This document shows positions 25,113 through 39,053 of a DNA stretch of 64,000 bases, in pieces. A model generated the notes under the pieces. It saw nothing but the letters and a program-made list of their open reading frames with translations. It was not told the origin of the DNA and searched no databases. Numbering within the stretch: position 1 is the first letter of the stretch; every line of letters begins with the position of its first letter. The translations under genes were made by a program, and so were the position numbers. The DNA is taken from assembly GCF_050948175.1 (NCBI RefSeq), contig NW_027490533.1, positions 1-64,000 of the forward strand, in the 5' to 3' direction. The DNA is from Xylocopa sonorina. Its lineage: Eukaryota; Arthropoda; Insecta; Hymenoptera; Apidae.

Positions 25113-28100
25113 TCATTGCGAAGTGTTATGCATTCCTCGTCTACGATTCAAATGAATGTAAATGCGACACTTCCTTGCAAGGAAATAGCGTTTGCAGATG
25201 TCTACGTATCGTAGCAATAGCGTTCTTATGATTCTTAAAACGCGATATCGCATCTCATTTCTATGTTTCATGGTAAGGTATAATATGATTTGCGAAGTGT
25301 TATGTATCCGTCGTCTACACTTCAAATGAATGTAAATGGGACACTTTCTCGCAAGGAACTAGCGTTTGCAGATGTCTACGTATCTTAGCAATATAGTTCT
25401 TATGATTCTTAAAACGCGATATCGCATCACATTTCTATGTTTCATGGTAAGATATAATATGATTTGCGGAGTGTTATGTATTCCTCGTCTACACTTCAAA
25501 TGAATGTAAATGCGACACTTCCTTGCAAGGAAATAGCGTTTGCAGATGTCTACGGATCGTAGCAATAGAGTTCTAATGCTTCTTAAAACGAGATATTGCA
25601 TCTCATATCTATATTTCATGATAAGATATAATATTCATTGCGAAGTGTTATGCATTCCTCGTCTACGATTCAAATGAATGTAAATGCGACACTTCCTTGC
25701 AAGGAAATAGCGATTGCAGATGTCTACGTATCGTAGCAGTAGAGTTCTTATGATTCTTAAAACGCGATATCGCATCTCATTTCTATGTTTCATGGTAAGA
25801 TATAATATGATTTGCGAAGTGTTATGTATTCTTCGTCTACGCATCAAATGAATGTAAATGAGACACTTCCTTGCAAGGAAATAGCGTTTGCAGATGTCTA
25901 CGTATCGTAGCAATAGAGTTCTTATGATTCTTAAAAAGCGATACCGCATCTCATTTCTATGTTTCATGGTAAAGTATAATATGATTTGCGAAGTGTTATG
26001 TATCCGTCGTCTACACTTCAAATGAATGTAAATGCGACACTTCCTTGCAAGGAAATAGCGTTTGCAGATGTCTACGTATCGTAGCAATAGCGTTCTTATG
26101 ATTCTTAAAACGCGATATCACATCTCATTTCTATGTTTCATGGTAAGGTATAATATGATTTGCGAAGTGTTATGTATCCGTCGTCTACACTTCAAATGAA
26201 TGTAAATGCGACACTTCCTTGCAAGGAAATAGCGTTTGCAGATGTCTACGTATCGTAGCAATAGAGTTCTAATGCTTCTTAAAACGCGATATCGCATCTC
26301 ATTTCTATGTTTCATGGTAAGATATAATATGATTTGCGATGTGTTATGTATTCAACGTCTACACTTCAAATGAATGTGAATGTGACACTTCCTCGCTAGG
26401 AAATAGCGTTTGCAGATGTCTGCGTATCTTAGCAATAGAGTTCTTATGATTCTTAAATCGCGATATCGCATCTCATTTCTATGTTTCATGGTAAGATATA
26501 ATCTGATTTGCGGAGTGTTATGTATTCCTCGTCTACACTTCAAATGAATGTAAATGCGACACTTCCTTGCAAGGAAATAGCGTTTGCAAATGTCTACCTA
26601 TCGTAGCAGTAGTGTTCTAATGCTTCTTAGAACGCGATATCGCATCTCATTTCTATGTTTCATGGTAAGATACAATATGATTTGCGAAGTGTTATGTATT
26701 CCTCGTCTACACTTCAAATGAATGTGAATGCGACACATCCTCGCTAGGAAATAGCGTTTGCAGATGTCTACGTATCGAAGCAATGGAGTTCAAATGCTTC
26801 TTAAAACGAGATATTGCATCTCATATCTATGTTTCATGATAAGATATAATATTCATTGCGAAGTGTTATGCATTCTTCGCCTACGATTCAAATGAATGTA
26901 AATGCAACACTTCCTTGCAAGGAAATAGCGTTTGCAGATGTCCACGTATCGTAGCAGTTGAGTTCTAATGCTTCTTAAAACGCGATATCGCACCTCATTT
27001 CTATGTTTCATGGTAAGATATAATATGATTTGCGAAGTGTTATGTATTCCTCGTCTACACGTCAAATGAATGTAAATGCGACACTTCCTTGCAAGGAAAC
27101 AGCGTTTGCAGATGTCTACGTATCGTAGCAATAGAGTTCTTATGATTCTTAAAACGCGATATCGCATCTCATTTCTATGTTTCATGGTAAGGTATAATAT
27201 GATTTGCGAAGTGTTATGTATCCGTCGTCTACACTTCAAATGAATGTAAATGCGACTCTTTCTCGCAAGGAACTAGCGTTTGCAGATGTCTACGTATCTT
27301 AGCAATAGAGTTCTTATGATTCTTAAATCGCGATATCGCATCTCCTTTCTATGTTTCATGGTAAGATATAATCTGATTTGCGGAGTGTTATGCATTCCTC
27401 GTCTACGATTCAAATGAATGTAAATGCGACACTTCCTTGCAAGGAAATACCGTTTGCAGATGTCTACGGATCGTAGCAATAGAGTTCTAATGCTTCTTAA
27501 AACGCGATATCGTATCTCATTTCTATGTTTCATGGTAAGATATAATACGATTTGCGAAGTGTTATGTATTCCTCGGCTACACTTCAAATGAATGTAAATG
27601 CGACACTTCTTTGCAAGGAAATAGCGATTGCAGATGTCTACGTATCGTAGCAGTAGAGTTCTAATGCTTCTTAAAACGCGATATCGCATCTCATTTGTAT
27701 GTTTCATGGTAAGATATAATATGATTTGCGGAGTGTTATGTATTCCTCGTCTACACTTCAAATAAATGTAAATGCGACACTTCCTTGCAAGGAAATAGCG
27801 TTTGCAAATGTCTACCTATCGTAGCAGTAGTGTTCTAATGCTTCTTAGAACGCGATATCGCATCTCATTTCTATGTTTCATGGTAAGATACAATATGATT
27901 TGCGAAGTGTTATGTATTCCTCGTCTACACTTCAAATGAATGTGAATGCGACACTTCCTCGCTAGGAAATAGCGTTTGCAGATGTCTACGTATCGGTGCA
28001 ATAGAGTTCAAATGCTTCTCAAAACGCGATATCGCATCTCATTTCTATGTTTCATGGTAAGATATAATCCGATTTGCGAAGTGTTATGTATTCCTCGGCT

Positions 28101-28244
28101 ACAATTCAAATGAATGTGAATGCGACACTTCCTCGCTGGGAAATGGCGTTTACAGATGTCTACGTATCGAAGCAATAGAGTTCAAATGCTTCTTAAAACG
28201 AGATATTGTATCACATATCTATGATTCATGATAAGATATAATAT
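25113..28244. repeat. 18-mer HOR of 3,132 bp, copy 1
   Basis: Markers 25113, 25635, 26853 and 28245 reappear 3,132 bp later (18 x 174). Internal landmarks such as gcgttcttatg, gataccgcatc, gatgtgttatg, ttaaatcgcg, catctccttt, gatcgtagcaatag and cgtatctcat all shift by the same amount. The base at 27,697 is g where copy 2 has c. The unit ends in a hybrid monomer (28,093-28,120) produced by a one-monomer deletion relative to 24.5-25.1 kb. Confidence 0.92.
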
Positions 28245-31200
28245 TCATTGCGAAGTGTTATGCATTCCTCGTCTACGATTCAAATGAATGTAAATGCGAC
28301 ACTTCCTTGCAAGGAAATAGCGTTTGCAGATGTCTACGTATCGTAGCAATAGCGTTCTTATGATTCTTAAAACGCGATATCGCATCTCATTTCTATGTTT
28401 CATGGTAAGGTATAATATGATTTGCGAAGTGTTATGTATCCGTCGTCTACACTTCAAATGAATGTAAATGGGACACTTTCTCGCAAGGAACTAGCGTTTG
28501 CAGATGTCTACGTATCTTAGCAATATAGTTCTTATGATTCTTAAAACGCGATATCGCATCACATTTCTATGTTTCATGGTAAGATATAATATGATTTGCG
28601 GAGTGTTATGTATTCCTCGTCTACACTTCAAATGAATGTAAATGCGACACTTCCTTGCAAGGAAATAGCGTTTGCAGATGTCTACGGATCGTAGCAATAG
28701 AGTTCTAATGCTTCTTAAAACGAGATATTGCATCTCATATCTATATTTCATGATAAGATATAATATTCATTGCGAAGTGTTATGCATTCCTCGTCTACGA
28801 TTCAAATGAATGTAAATGCGACACTTCCTTGCAAGGAAATAGCGATTGCAGATGTCTACGTATCGTAGCAGTAGAGTTCTTATGATTCTTAAAACGCGAT
28901 ATCGCATCTCATTTCTATGTTTCATGGTAAGATATAATATGATTTGCGAAGTGTTATGTATTCTTCGTCTACGCATCAAATGAATGTAAATGAGACACTT
29001 CCTTGCAAGGAAATAGCGTTTGCAGATGTCTACGTATCGTAGCAATAGAGTTCTTATGATTCTTAAAAAGCGATACCGCATCTCATTTCTATGTTTCATG
29101 GTAAAGTATAATATGATTTGCGAAGTGTTATGTATCCGTCGTCTACACTTCAAATGAATGTAAATGCGACACTTCCTTGCAAGGAAATAGCGTTTGCAGA
29201 TGTCTACGTATCGTAGCAATAGCGTTCTTATGATTCTTAAAACGCGATATCACATCTCATTTCTATGTTTCATGGTAAGGTATAATATGATTTGCGAAGT
29301 GTTATGTATCCGTCGTCTACACTTCAAATGAATGTAAATGCGACACTTCCTTGCAAGGAAATAGCGTTTGCAGATGTCTACGTATCGTAGCAATAGAGTT
29401 CTAATGCTTCTTAAAACGCGATATCGCATCTCATTTCTATGTTTCATGGTAAGATATAATATGATTTGCGATGTGTTATGTATTCAACGTCTACACTTCA
29501 AATGAATGTGAATGTGACACTTCCTCGCTAGGAAATAGCGTTTGCAGATGTCTGCGTATCTTAGCAATAGAGTTCTTATGATTCTTAAATCGCGATATCG
29601 CATCTCATTTCTATGTTTCATGGTAAGATATAATCTGATTTGCGGAGTGTTATGTATTCCTCGTCTACACTTCAAATGAATGTAAATGCGACACTTCCTT
29701 GCAAGGAAATAGCGTTTGCAAATGTCTACCTATCGTAGCAGTAGTGTTCTAATGCTTCTTAGAACGCGATATCGCATCTCATTTCTATGTTTCATGGTAA
29801 GATACAATATGATTTGCGAAGTGTTATGTATTCCTCGTCTACACTTCAAATGAATGTGAATGCGACACATCCTCGCTAGGAAATAGCGTTTGCAGATGTC
29901 TACGTATCGAAGCAATGGAGTTCAAATGCTTCTTAAAACGAGATATTGCATCTCATATCTATGTTTCATGATAAGATATAATATTCATTGCGAAGTGTTA
30001 TGCATTCTTCGCCTACGATTCAAATGAATGTAAATGCAACACTTCCTTGCAAGGAAATAGCGTTTGCAGATGTCCACGTATCGTAGCAGTTGAGTTCTAA
30101 TGCTTCTTAAAACGCGATATCGCACCTCATTTCTATGTTTCATGGTAAGATATAATATGATTTGCGAAGTGTTATGTATTCCTCGTCTACACGTCAAATG
30201 AATGTAAATGCGACACTTCCTTGCAAGGAAACAGCGTTTGCAGATGTCTACGTATCGTAGCAATAGAGTTCTTATGATTCTTAAAACGCGATATCGCATC
30301 TCATTTCTATGTTTCATGGTAAGGTATAATATGATTTGCGAAGTGTTATGTATCCGTCGTCTACACTTCAAATGAATGTAAATGCGACTCTTTCTCGCAA
30401 GGAACTAGCGTTTGCAGATGTCTACGTATCTTAGCAATAGAGTTCTTATGATTCTTAAATCGCGATATCGCATCTCCTTTCTATGTTTCATGGTAAGATA
30501 TAATCTGATTTGCGGAGTGTTATGCATTCCTCGTCTACGATTCAAATGAATGTAAATGCGACACTTCCTTGCAAGGAAATACCGTTTGCAGATGTCTACG
30601 GATCGTAGCAATAGAGTTCTAATGCTTCTTAAAACGCGATATCGTATCTCATTTCTATGTTTCATGGTAAGATATAATACGATTTGCGAAGTGTTATGTA
30701 TTCCTCGGCTACACTTCAAATGAATGTAAATGCGACACTTCTTTGCAAGGAAATAGCGATTGCAGATGTCTACGTATCGTAGCAGTAGAGTTCTAATGCT
30801 TCTTAAAACGCGATATCGCATCTCATTTCTATGTTTCATGGTAAGATATAATATGATTTGCGGAGTGTTATGTATTCCTCGTCTACACTTCAAATAAATG
30901 TAAATGCGACACTTCCTTGCAAGGAAATAGCGTTTGCAAATGTCTACCTATCGTAGCAGTAGTGTTCTAATGCTTCTTAGAACGCGATATCGCATCTCAT
31001 TTCTATGTTTCATGGTAAGATACAATATGATTTGCGAAGTGTTATGTATTCCTCGTCTGCACTTCAAATGAATGTGAATGCGACACTTCCTCGCTAGGAA
31101 ATAGCGTTTGCAGATGTCTACGTATCGGTGCAATAGAGTTCAAATGCTTCTCAAAACGCGATATCGCATCTCATTTCTATGTTTCATGGTAAGATATAAT

Positions 31201-31376
31201 CCGATTTGCGAAGTGTTATGTATTCCTCGGCTACAATTCAAATGAATGTGAATGCGACACTTCCTCGCTGGGAAATGGCGTTTACAGATGTCTACGTATC
31301 GAAGCAATAGAGTTCAAATGCTTCTTAAAACGAGATATTGTATCACATATCTATGATTCATGATAAGATATAATAT
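28245..31376. repeat. 18-mer HOR of 3,132 bp, copy 2
   Basis: Nearly identical to copy 1. The two interior differences I can place are c at 30,829 (g at 27,697) and g at 31,059 (a at 27,927). The sequence just before this copy (28,145 aaatggcgtttacag, and gatattgtatcac near 28,202) matches the end of copy 2 (31,277 and 31,334) but not the start of copy 1 (aaatagcgtttgcag, gatattgcatcac). The exchange point therefore lies between about 28,243 and 28,350. Confidence 0.92.
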
Positions 31377-32942
31377 TCATTGCGAAGTGTTATGCATTCC
31401 TCGTCTACGATTCAAATGAATGTAAATGCGACACTTCCTTGCAAGGAAATAGCGTTTGCAGATGTCTACGTATCGTAGCAGTTGAGTTCTAATGCTACTT
31501 AAAACGCGATATCGCACCTCATTTCTATGTTTCATGGTAAGATATAATATGATTTGCGAAGTGTTATGTATTCCTCGTCTACACATCAAATGAATGTAAA
31601 TGCGACACTTCCTTGCAAGGAAATAGCGTTTGCAGATGTCTACGTATCGTAGCAATAGAGTTCTTATGATTCTTAAAACGCGATATCGCATCTCATTTCT
31701 ATGTTTCATGGTAAGGTATAATATGATTTGCGAAGTGTTATGTATCTGTCGTCTACACTTCAAATGAATGTAAATGGGACACTTTCTCGCAAGGAACTAG
31801 CGTTTGCAGATGTCTACGTATCTTAGCAATATAGTTCTTATGATTCTTAAAACGCGATATCGCATCACATTTCTATGTTTCATGGTAAGATATAATATGA
31901 TTTGCGGAGTGTTATGTATTCCTCGTCTACACTTCAAATGAATGTAAATGCGACACTTCCTTGCAAGGAAATAGCGTTTGCAGATGTCTACGGATCGTAG
32001 CAATAGAGTTCTAATGCTTCTTAAAACGCGATATCGCATCTCTTTTCTATGTTTCATGGCAAGATATAATACGATTTGCGAAGTGTTATGTATTCCTCGG
32101 CTACACTTCAAATGAATGTAAATGCGACACTTCCTTGCAAGGAAATAGCGTTTGCAAATGTCTACCTATCGTAGCAGTATTGATCTAATGCATCTTAGAA
32201 CGCGATGTCGCATCTCATTTCTATGTTTCATGGTAAGATATAATATGATTTGCGGAGTGTTATGTATTCCTCGTCTACACTTCTAATGAATGTAAATGCG
32301 ACACTTCTTTGCAAGGAAATAGCGTTTGCAGATGTCTACGTATCGTAGCAGTAGAGTTTTAATGCTTCTTAAAACGCGATATCGCATCTCATTTCTATGT
32401 TTCATGGTAAGGTATAATATGATTTGCAAAGTGTTATGTATTCCTCGTCTACACTTCAAATGAATGTAAATGCGACACTTTCTTGCAAGGAAATAGCGTT
32501 TGCAGATGTCTACGTATCGTAGCAATAGAGTTCTAATGCTTCTTAAAACGCGATATCGCATCTCATTTCTATGTTTCATGGTAAGATATAATATGATTTG
32601 CGAAGTGTTATGTATTCCTCGACTACACTTCAAATGAATGTGAATGTGACACTTCCTCGCTAGGAAATAGCGTTTGCAGATGTCTGCGTATCGTAGCAGT
32701 AGAGTTCTAATGCTTCTTAAAACGCGATATCGCATCTCATTTCTATGTTTCATGGTAAGATACAATATGATTTGCGAAGTGTTATGTATTCCTCGTCGAC
32801 ACTTCAAATGAATGCGAATGCGACACTTCCTCGCTAGGAAACAGCGTTTGCAGATGTCTACGTATCGAAGCAACAGAGTTCAAATGCTTCTTAAGACGAG
32901 ATATTGCATCTCATATCTATGTTTCATGATAAGATATAATAT
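31377..32942. repeat. 9-mer segment related to 17.5-18.4 kb and 37.0-37.7 kb
   Basis: After the 18-mer the sequence follows 17,459 onward at an offset of 13,918 bp (80 x 174 minus 2): gcagttgagttc, gggacactttctcgc, ggatcgtagc, then tattgatctaatgcatc with gcgatgtcgc (near 32,180). The same piece appears near 18,255, 20,165 and 37,400. From about 32.3 kb it runs into monomers matching the start of the 37.4-kb block. One monomer shows gccgacaagatataat-like variation (ggcaagatataat near 32,057). Confidence 0.78.
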
Positions 32943-34160
32943 TCATTGCGAAGTGTTATGCATTCCTCGTCTACGATTCAAATGAATGTAAATGCGACAC
33001 TTCCTTGCAAGGAAATAGCGTTTGCAGATGTCTACGTATCGTAGCAATAGAGTTCTTATGATTCTTAAAACACGATATCGCATCTCATTTCTATGCTTCA
33101 TGGTAAGGTATAATATGATTTGCGAACTGTTATGTATCCGTCGTCTACACTTCAAATGAATGTAAATGCGACACTTCCTTGCAAGGATATAGCGTTTGCA
33201 GATGTCTACGTATCGAAGCAATAGAGTTCAAATGCTTCTTAAAACGAGATATTGCATCTCATATCTATATTTCATGATAAGATATAATATTCATTGCGAA
33301 GTGTTATGCATTCCTCGTCTACGATTCAAATGAATGTAAATGCGACACTTCCTTGCAGCGAAATAGCGATTGCAGATGTCTACGTATCGTAGCAGTAGAG
33401 TTCTTATGATTCTTAAAACGCGATATCGCATCTCATTTCTATGTTTCATGGTAAGATATAATATGATTTGCGAAGTGTTATGTATTCTTCGTCTACATAT
33501 CAAATGAATGTAAATGAGACACTTCCTTGCAAGGAAATAGCGTTTGCAGATGTCTACGTATCGTAGCAATAGAGTTCTTATGATTCTTAAAAAGCGATAT
33601 CGCATCTCATTTCTATGTTTCATGGTAAAGTATAATATGATTTGCGAAGTGTTATGTATCCGTCGTCTACACTTCAAATGAATGTAAATGCGACACTTTC
33701 TTGCAAGGAAATAGCGTTTGCAGATGTCTACGTATCGTAGCAATAGAGTTCTAATGCTTCTTAAAACGCGATATCGCATCTCATTTCTATGTTTCATGGT
33801 AAGATATAATATGATTTGCGAAGTGTTATGTATTCCTCGTCTACACTTCAAATGAATGTGAATGTGACACTTCCTCGCTAGGAAATAGCGTTTGCAGATG
33901 TCTGCGTATCGTAGCAGTAGAGTTCTAATGCTTCTTAAAACGCGATATCGCATCTCATTTCTATGTTTCATGGTAAGATATAATACGATTTGCGAAGTGT
34001 TATGTATTCCTCGGCTACACTTCAAATGAATGTGAATGCGACACTTCCTCGCTGGGAAATAGCGTTTGCAGATGTCTACGTATCGAAGCAATAGGGTTCA
34101 AATGCTTCTTAAAACGAGATATTGCATCACATATCTATGTTTCATGATAAGATATAATAT
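32943..34160. repeat. 7-mer HOR of 1,218 bp, unit 1
   Basis: Markers at 32943, 33291 and 34161 give the 2 + 5 monomer pattern repeated in the next two units. The palindrome at 33,351 reads ccttgcagcgaaat, a variant I see only here. The unit contains gtattcttcgtctacatatc and actttcttgc monomers and ends with aatagggttcaaatgc. Confidence 0.82.
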
Positions 34161-35378
34161 TCATTGCGAAGTGTTATGCATTCCTCGTCTACGAATCAAA
34201 TGAATGTAAATGCGACACATCCTTGAAAGGAAATAACGTTTGCAGATGTCTACGTATCGTAGCAATAGAGTTCTAATGCTTCTTAAAACGCGATATCGCA
34301 TCTCATTTCTATGTTTCATGGTAAGATACAATGTGATTTGCGAGGTGTTATGTATTCCTCGTCTACACTTCAAATGAATGTGAATGTGACACTTCCTCGC
34401 TAGGAAATAGCGTTTGCAGATGTCTGCGTATCGTAGCAGTAGTGTTCTAATGCTTCTTAAAATGCGATATCGCAACTCATTTCTACGTTTCATGGTAAGA
34501 TATAATATTCATTGCGAAGTGTTATGCATTCCTCGTCTACGATTCAAATGAATGTAAATGCGACACTTCCTTGCAAGGAAATAGCGATTGCAGATGTCTA
34601 CGTATCGTAGCAGTAGAGTTCTTATGATTCTTAAAACGCGATATCGCATCTCATTTCTATGTTTCATGGTAAGATATAATATGATTTGCGAAGTGTTATG
34701 TATTCTTCGTCTACATATCAAATGAATGTAAATGAGACACTTCCTTGCAAGGAAATAGCGTTTGCAGATGTCTACGTATCGTAGCAATAGAGTTCTTATG
34801 ATTCTTAAAAAGCGATATCGCATCTCATTTCTATGTTTCATGGTAAAGTATAATATGATTTGCGAAGTGTTATGTATCCGTCGTCTACACTTCAAATGAA
34901 TGTAAATGCGACACTTTCTTGCAAGGAAATAGCGTTTGCAGATGTCTACGTATCGTAGCAATAGAGTTCTAATGCTTCTTAAAACGCGATATCGCATCTC
35001 ATTTCTATGTTTCATGGTAAGATATAATATGATTTGCGAAGTGTTATGTATTCCTCGTCTACACTTCAAATGAATGTGAATGTGACACTTCCTCGCTAGG
35101 AAATAGCGTTTGCAGATGTCTGCGTATCGTAGCAGTAGAGTTCTAATGCTTCTTAAAGCGCGATATCGTATCTCATTTCTATGTTTCATGGTAAGATATA
35201 ATACGATTTGCGAAGTGTTATGTATTCCTCGGCTACACTTCAAATGAATGTGAATGCGACACTTCCTCGCTGGGAAATAGCGTTTGCAGATGTCTACGTA
35301 TCGAAGCAATAGGGTTCAAATGCTTCTTAAAACGAGATATTGCATCACATATCTATGTTTCATGATAAGATATAATAT
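34161..35378. repeat. 7-mer HOR of 1,218 bp, unit 2
   Basis: Repeats unit 1 at 1,218 bp over its last five monomers. It opens with cacatccttgaaagg and aaataacg (34,215), the marker that later starts each unit of the last domain. The type-X site at 34,509 is hybrid: catggtaagatataat (standard) joined to attcattgcg. Confidence 0.82.
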
Positions 35379-36944
35379 TCATTGCGAAGTGTTATGCATT
35401 CCTCGTCTACGATTCAAATGAATGTAAATGCGACACATCCTTGAAAGGAAATAACGTTTGCAGATGTCTACGTATCGTAGCAATAGAGTTCTAATGCTTC
35501 ATAAAACGCGATATCGCATCTCATTTCTATGTTTCATGGTAAGATATAATGTGATTTGCGAAGTGTTATGTATTCCTCGTCTACACTTCAAATGAATGTG
35601 AATGTGACACTTCCTCGCTAGGAAATAGCGTTTGCAGATGTCTGCGTATCGTAGTAGTAGTGTTCTAATGCTTCTTAAAATGCGATATCGCAACTCATTT
35701 CTACGTTTCATGATAAGATATAATATTCATTGCGAAGTGTTATGCATTCCTCGTCTACGATTCAAATGAATGTAAATGCGACACTTCCTTGCAAGGAAAT
35801 AGCGTTTGCAGATGTCTACGTATCGTAGCAATAGAGTTCTTATGATTCTTAAAACGCGATATCGCATCTCATTTCTATGCTTCATGGTAAGGTATAATAT
35901 GATTTGCGAACTGTTATGTATCCGTCGTCTACACTTCAAATGAATGTAAATGCGACACTTCCTTGCAAGGATATAGCGTTTGCAGATGTCTACGTATCGA
36001 AGCAATAGAGTTCAAATGCTTCTTAAAACGAGATATTGCATCTCATATCTATATTTCATGATAAGATATAATATTCATTGCGAAGTGTTATGCATTCCTC
36101 GTCTACGATTCAAATGAATGTAAATGCGACACTTCCTTGCAAGGAAATAGCGATTGCAGATGTCTACGTATCATAGCAGTAGAGTTCTTATGATTCTTAA
36201 AACGCGATATCGCATCTCATTTCTATGTTTCATGGTAAGATATAATATGATTTGCGAAGTGTTATGTATTCTTCGTCTACATATCAAATGAATGTAAATG
36301 AGACACTTCCTTGCAAGGAAATAGCGTTTGCAGATGTCTACGTATCGTAGCAATAGAGTTCTTATGATTCTTAAAAAGCGATATCGCATCTCATTTCTAT
36401 GTTTCATGGTAAAGTATAATATGATTTGCGAAGTGTTATGTATCCGTCGTCTACACTTCAAATGAATGTAAATGCGACACTTTCTTGCAAGGAAATAGCG
36501 TTTGCAGATGTCTACGTATCGTAGCAATAGAGTTCTAATGCTTCTTAAAACGCGATATCGCATCTCATTTCTATGTTTCATGGTAAGATATAATATGATT
36601 TGCGAAGTGTTATGTATTCCTCGTCTACACTTCAAATGAATGTGAATGTGACACTTCCTCGCTAGGAAATAGCGTTTGCAGATGTCTGCGTATCGTTGCA
36701 GTATAGTTCTAATGCTTCTTAAAACGCGATATCGTATCTCATTTCTATGTTTCATGGTAAGATATAATACGATTTGCGAAGTGTTATGTATTCCTCGGCT
36801 ACACTTCAAATGAATGTGAATGCGACACTTCCTCGCTGGGAAATAGCGTTTGCAGATGTCTACGTATCGAAGCAATAGGGTTCAAATGCTTCTTAAAACG
36901 AGATATTGCATCACATATCTATGTTTCATGATAAGATATAATAT
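35379..36944. repeat. 9-mer variant (1,566 bp) of the 7-mer HOR, unit 3
   Basis: Same opening marker (35,433) and same last five monomers as unit 2, with two more monomers: type-X spacing is 348, 348 and 870 instead of 348 and 870. The added pair (35,727-36,074) matches 32,943-33,290 (gaactgttatg, aaggatatagcg, atatttcatg). Confidence 0.82.
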
Positions 36945-37446
36945 TCATTGCGAAGTGTTATGCATTCCTCGTCTACGATTCAAATGAATGTAAATGCGAC
37001 ACATCCTTGAAAGGAAATAACGTTTGCAGATGTCTACGGATCGTAGCAATAGAGTTCTTATGATTCTTAAAACGCGATATCGCATCACATTTCTATGTTT
37101 CATGGTAAGATATAATATGATTTGCGGAGTGTTATGTATTCCTCGTCTACACTTCAAATGAATGTAAATGCGACACTTCCTTGCAAGGAAATAGCGTTTG
37201 CAGATGTCTACGGATCGTAGCAATAGAGGTCTAATGCTTCATAAAACGCGATATCGCATCTCATTTCTATGTTTCATGGTAAGATATAATACGATTTGCG
37301 AAGTGTTATGTAATCCTCGGCTACACTTCAAATGAATGTAAATGCGACACTTCCTTGCAAGGAAATAGCGTTTGCAAATGTCTACCTATCGTAGCAGTAT
37401 TGATCTAATGCATCTTAGAACGCGTTGTCGCATCTCATTTCAATGT
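36945..37446. repeat. Satellite segment copied from the 31.8-32.2 kb type
   Basis: Opens with the ccttgaaagg and aaataacg marker (near 36,998), then switches to sequence matching 31.8-32.3 kb at an offset of 5,220 bp: ggatcgtagc, gcatcacattt, gtctacctatcg and tattgatctaatgcatc. One substitution changes gcgatgtcgc to gcgttgtcgc near 37,424. Confidence 0.75.
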
Positions 37447-39053
37447 TTCATGGTAAGATATAATATGATTTGCGGAGTGTTATGTATTCCTCGTCTACAC
37501 TTCTAATGAATGTAAATGCGACACTTCTTTGCAAGGAAATAGCGTTTGCAGATGTCTACGTATCGTAGCAGTAGAGTTTTAATGCTTCTTAAAACGCGAT
37601 ATCGCATCTCATTTCTATGTTTCATGGTAAGGTACAATATGATTTGCGAAGTGTTATGTATTCCTCGTCTACACTTCAAATGAATGTAAATGCGACACTT
37701 TCTTGCAAGGAAATAGCGTTTGCAGATGTCTACGTATCGTAGCAATAGAGTTCTGATGATTCTTAAAACGCGATATTGCATCTCATTTCTATGTTTCATG
37801 GTAAGATATAATATGATTTGCGGAGTGTTATGTATTCCTCGTCTACACTTCAAATGAATGTAAATGCGACACTTCCTTGCAAGAAAATAGCGTTTGCAGA
37901 TGTCTACGTATCGAAGCAATAGAGTTCTAATGCTTCTTAAAACGAGATATTGCATCTCATATCTATGTTTCATGATAAGATATAATATTCATTGCGAAGT
38001 GTTATGCATTCCTCGTCTACGATTCAAATGAATGTAAATGCGACACTTCCTTGCAAGGAAATAGCGTTTGCAGATGTCTACGTATCGTAGCAATAGAGTT
38101 CTTATGATTCTTAAAACGTGATATCGCATCTCATTTCTATGCTTCATGGTAAGGTATAATATGATTTGCGAACTGTTATGTATCCGTCGTCTACACTTCA
38201 AATGAATGTAAATGCGACACTTCCTTCCAAGGAAATAGCGTTTGCAGATGTCTACGTATCGTAGCAATAGAGTTCTAATGCTTCTTAAAACGCGATATCG
38301 CATCTCATTTCTATGTTTCATGGTAAGATATAATATGATTTGCGAAGTGTTATGTATCCGTCGTCTACACTTCAAATAAATGTAAATGCGACACTTCCTT
38401 GCAAGGAAATAGCGTTTGCAGATGTCTACGTATCGTAGCAATAGAGTTCTAATGCTTCTTAAAACGCGATATCGCACCTCATTTCTATGTTTCATGGTAA
38501 GATATAATATGATTTGCGAAGTGTTATGTATTCCTCGACTACATTTCAAATGAATGTGAATGTGACACTTCCTCGCTAGGAAATAGCGTTTGCAGATGTC
38601 TGCGTATCGTAGCAGTAGAGTTCTAATGCTTCTTAAAACGCGATATCGCATCTCATTTCTATGTTTCATTGTAAGATACAATATGATTTGCGAAGTGTTA
38701 TGTATTCCTCGTCGACACTTCAAATGAATGCGAATGCGACACTTCCTCGCTAGGAAACAGCGTTTGCAGATGTCTACGTATCGAAGCAATAGAGTTCAAA
38801 TGCTTCTTAAGACGAGATATTGCATCTCATATCTATGTTTCATGATAAGATATAATATTCATTGCGAAGTGTTATGCATTCCTCGTCTACGATTCAAATG
38901 AATGTAAATGCGACACTTCCTTGCAAGGAAATAGCGTTTGCAGATGTCTACGTATCGTAGCAATAGAGTTCTAATGCTTCTTAAAACGCGATATCGCATC
39001 TCATTTCTATGTTTCATGGTAAGATATAATATGATTTGCGAAGTGTTATGTAT

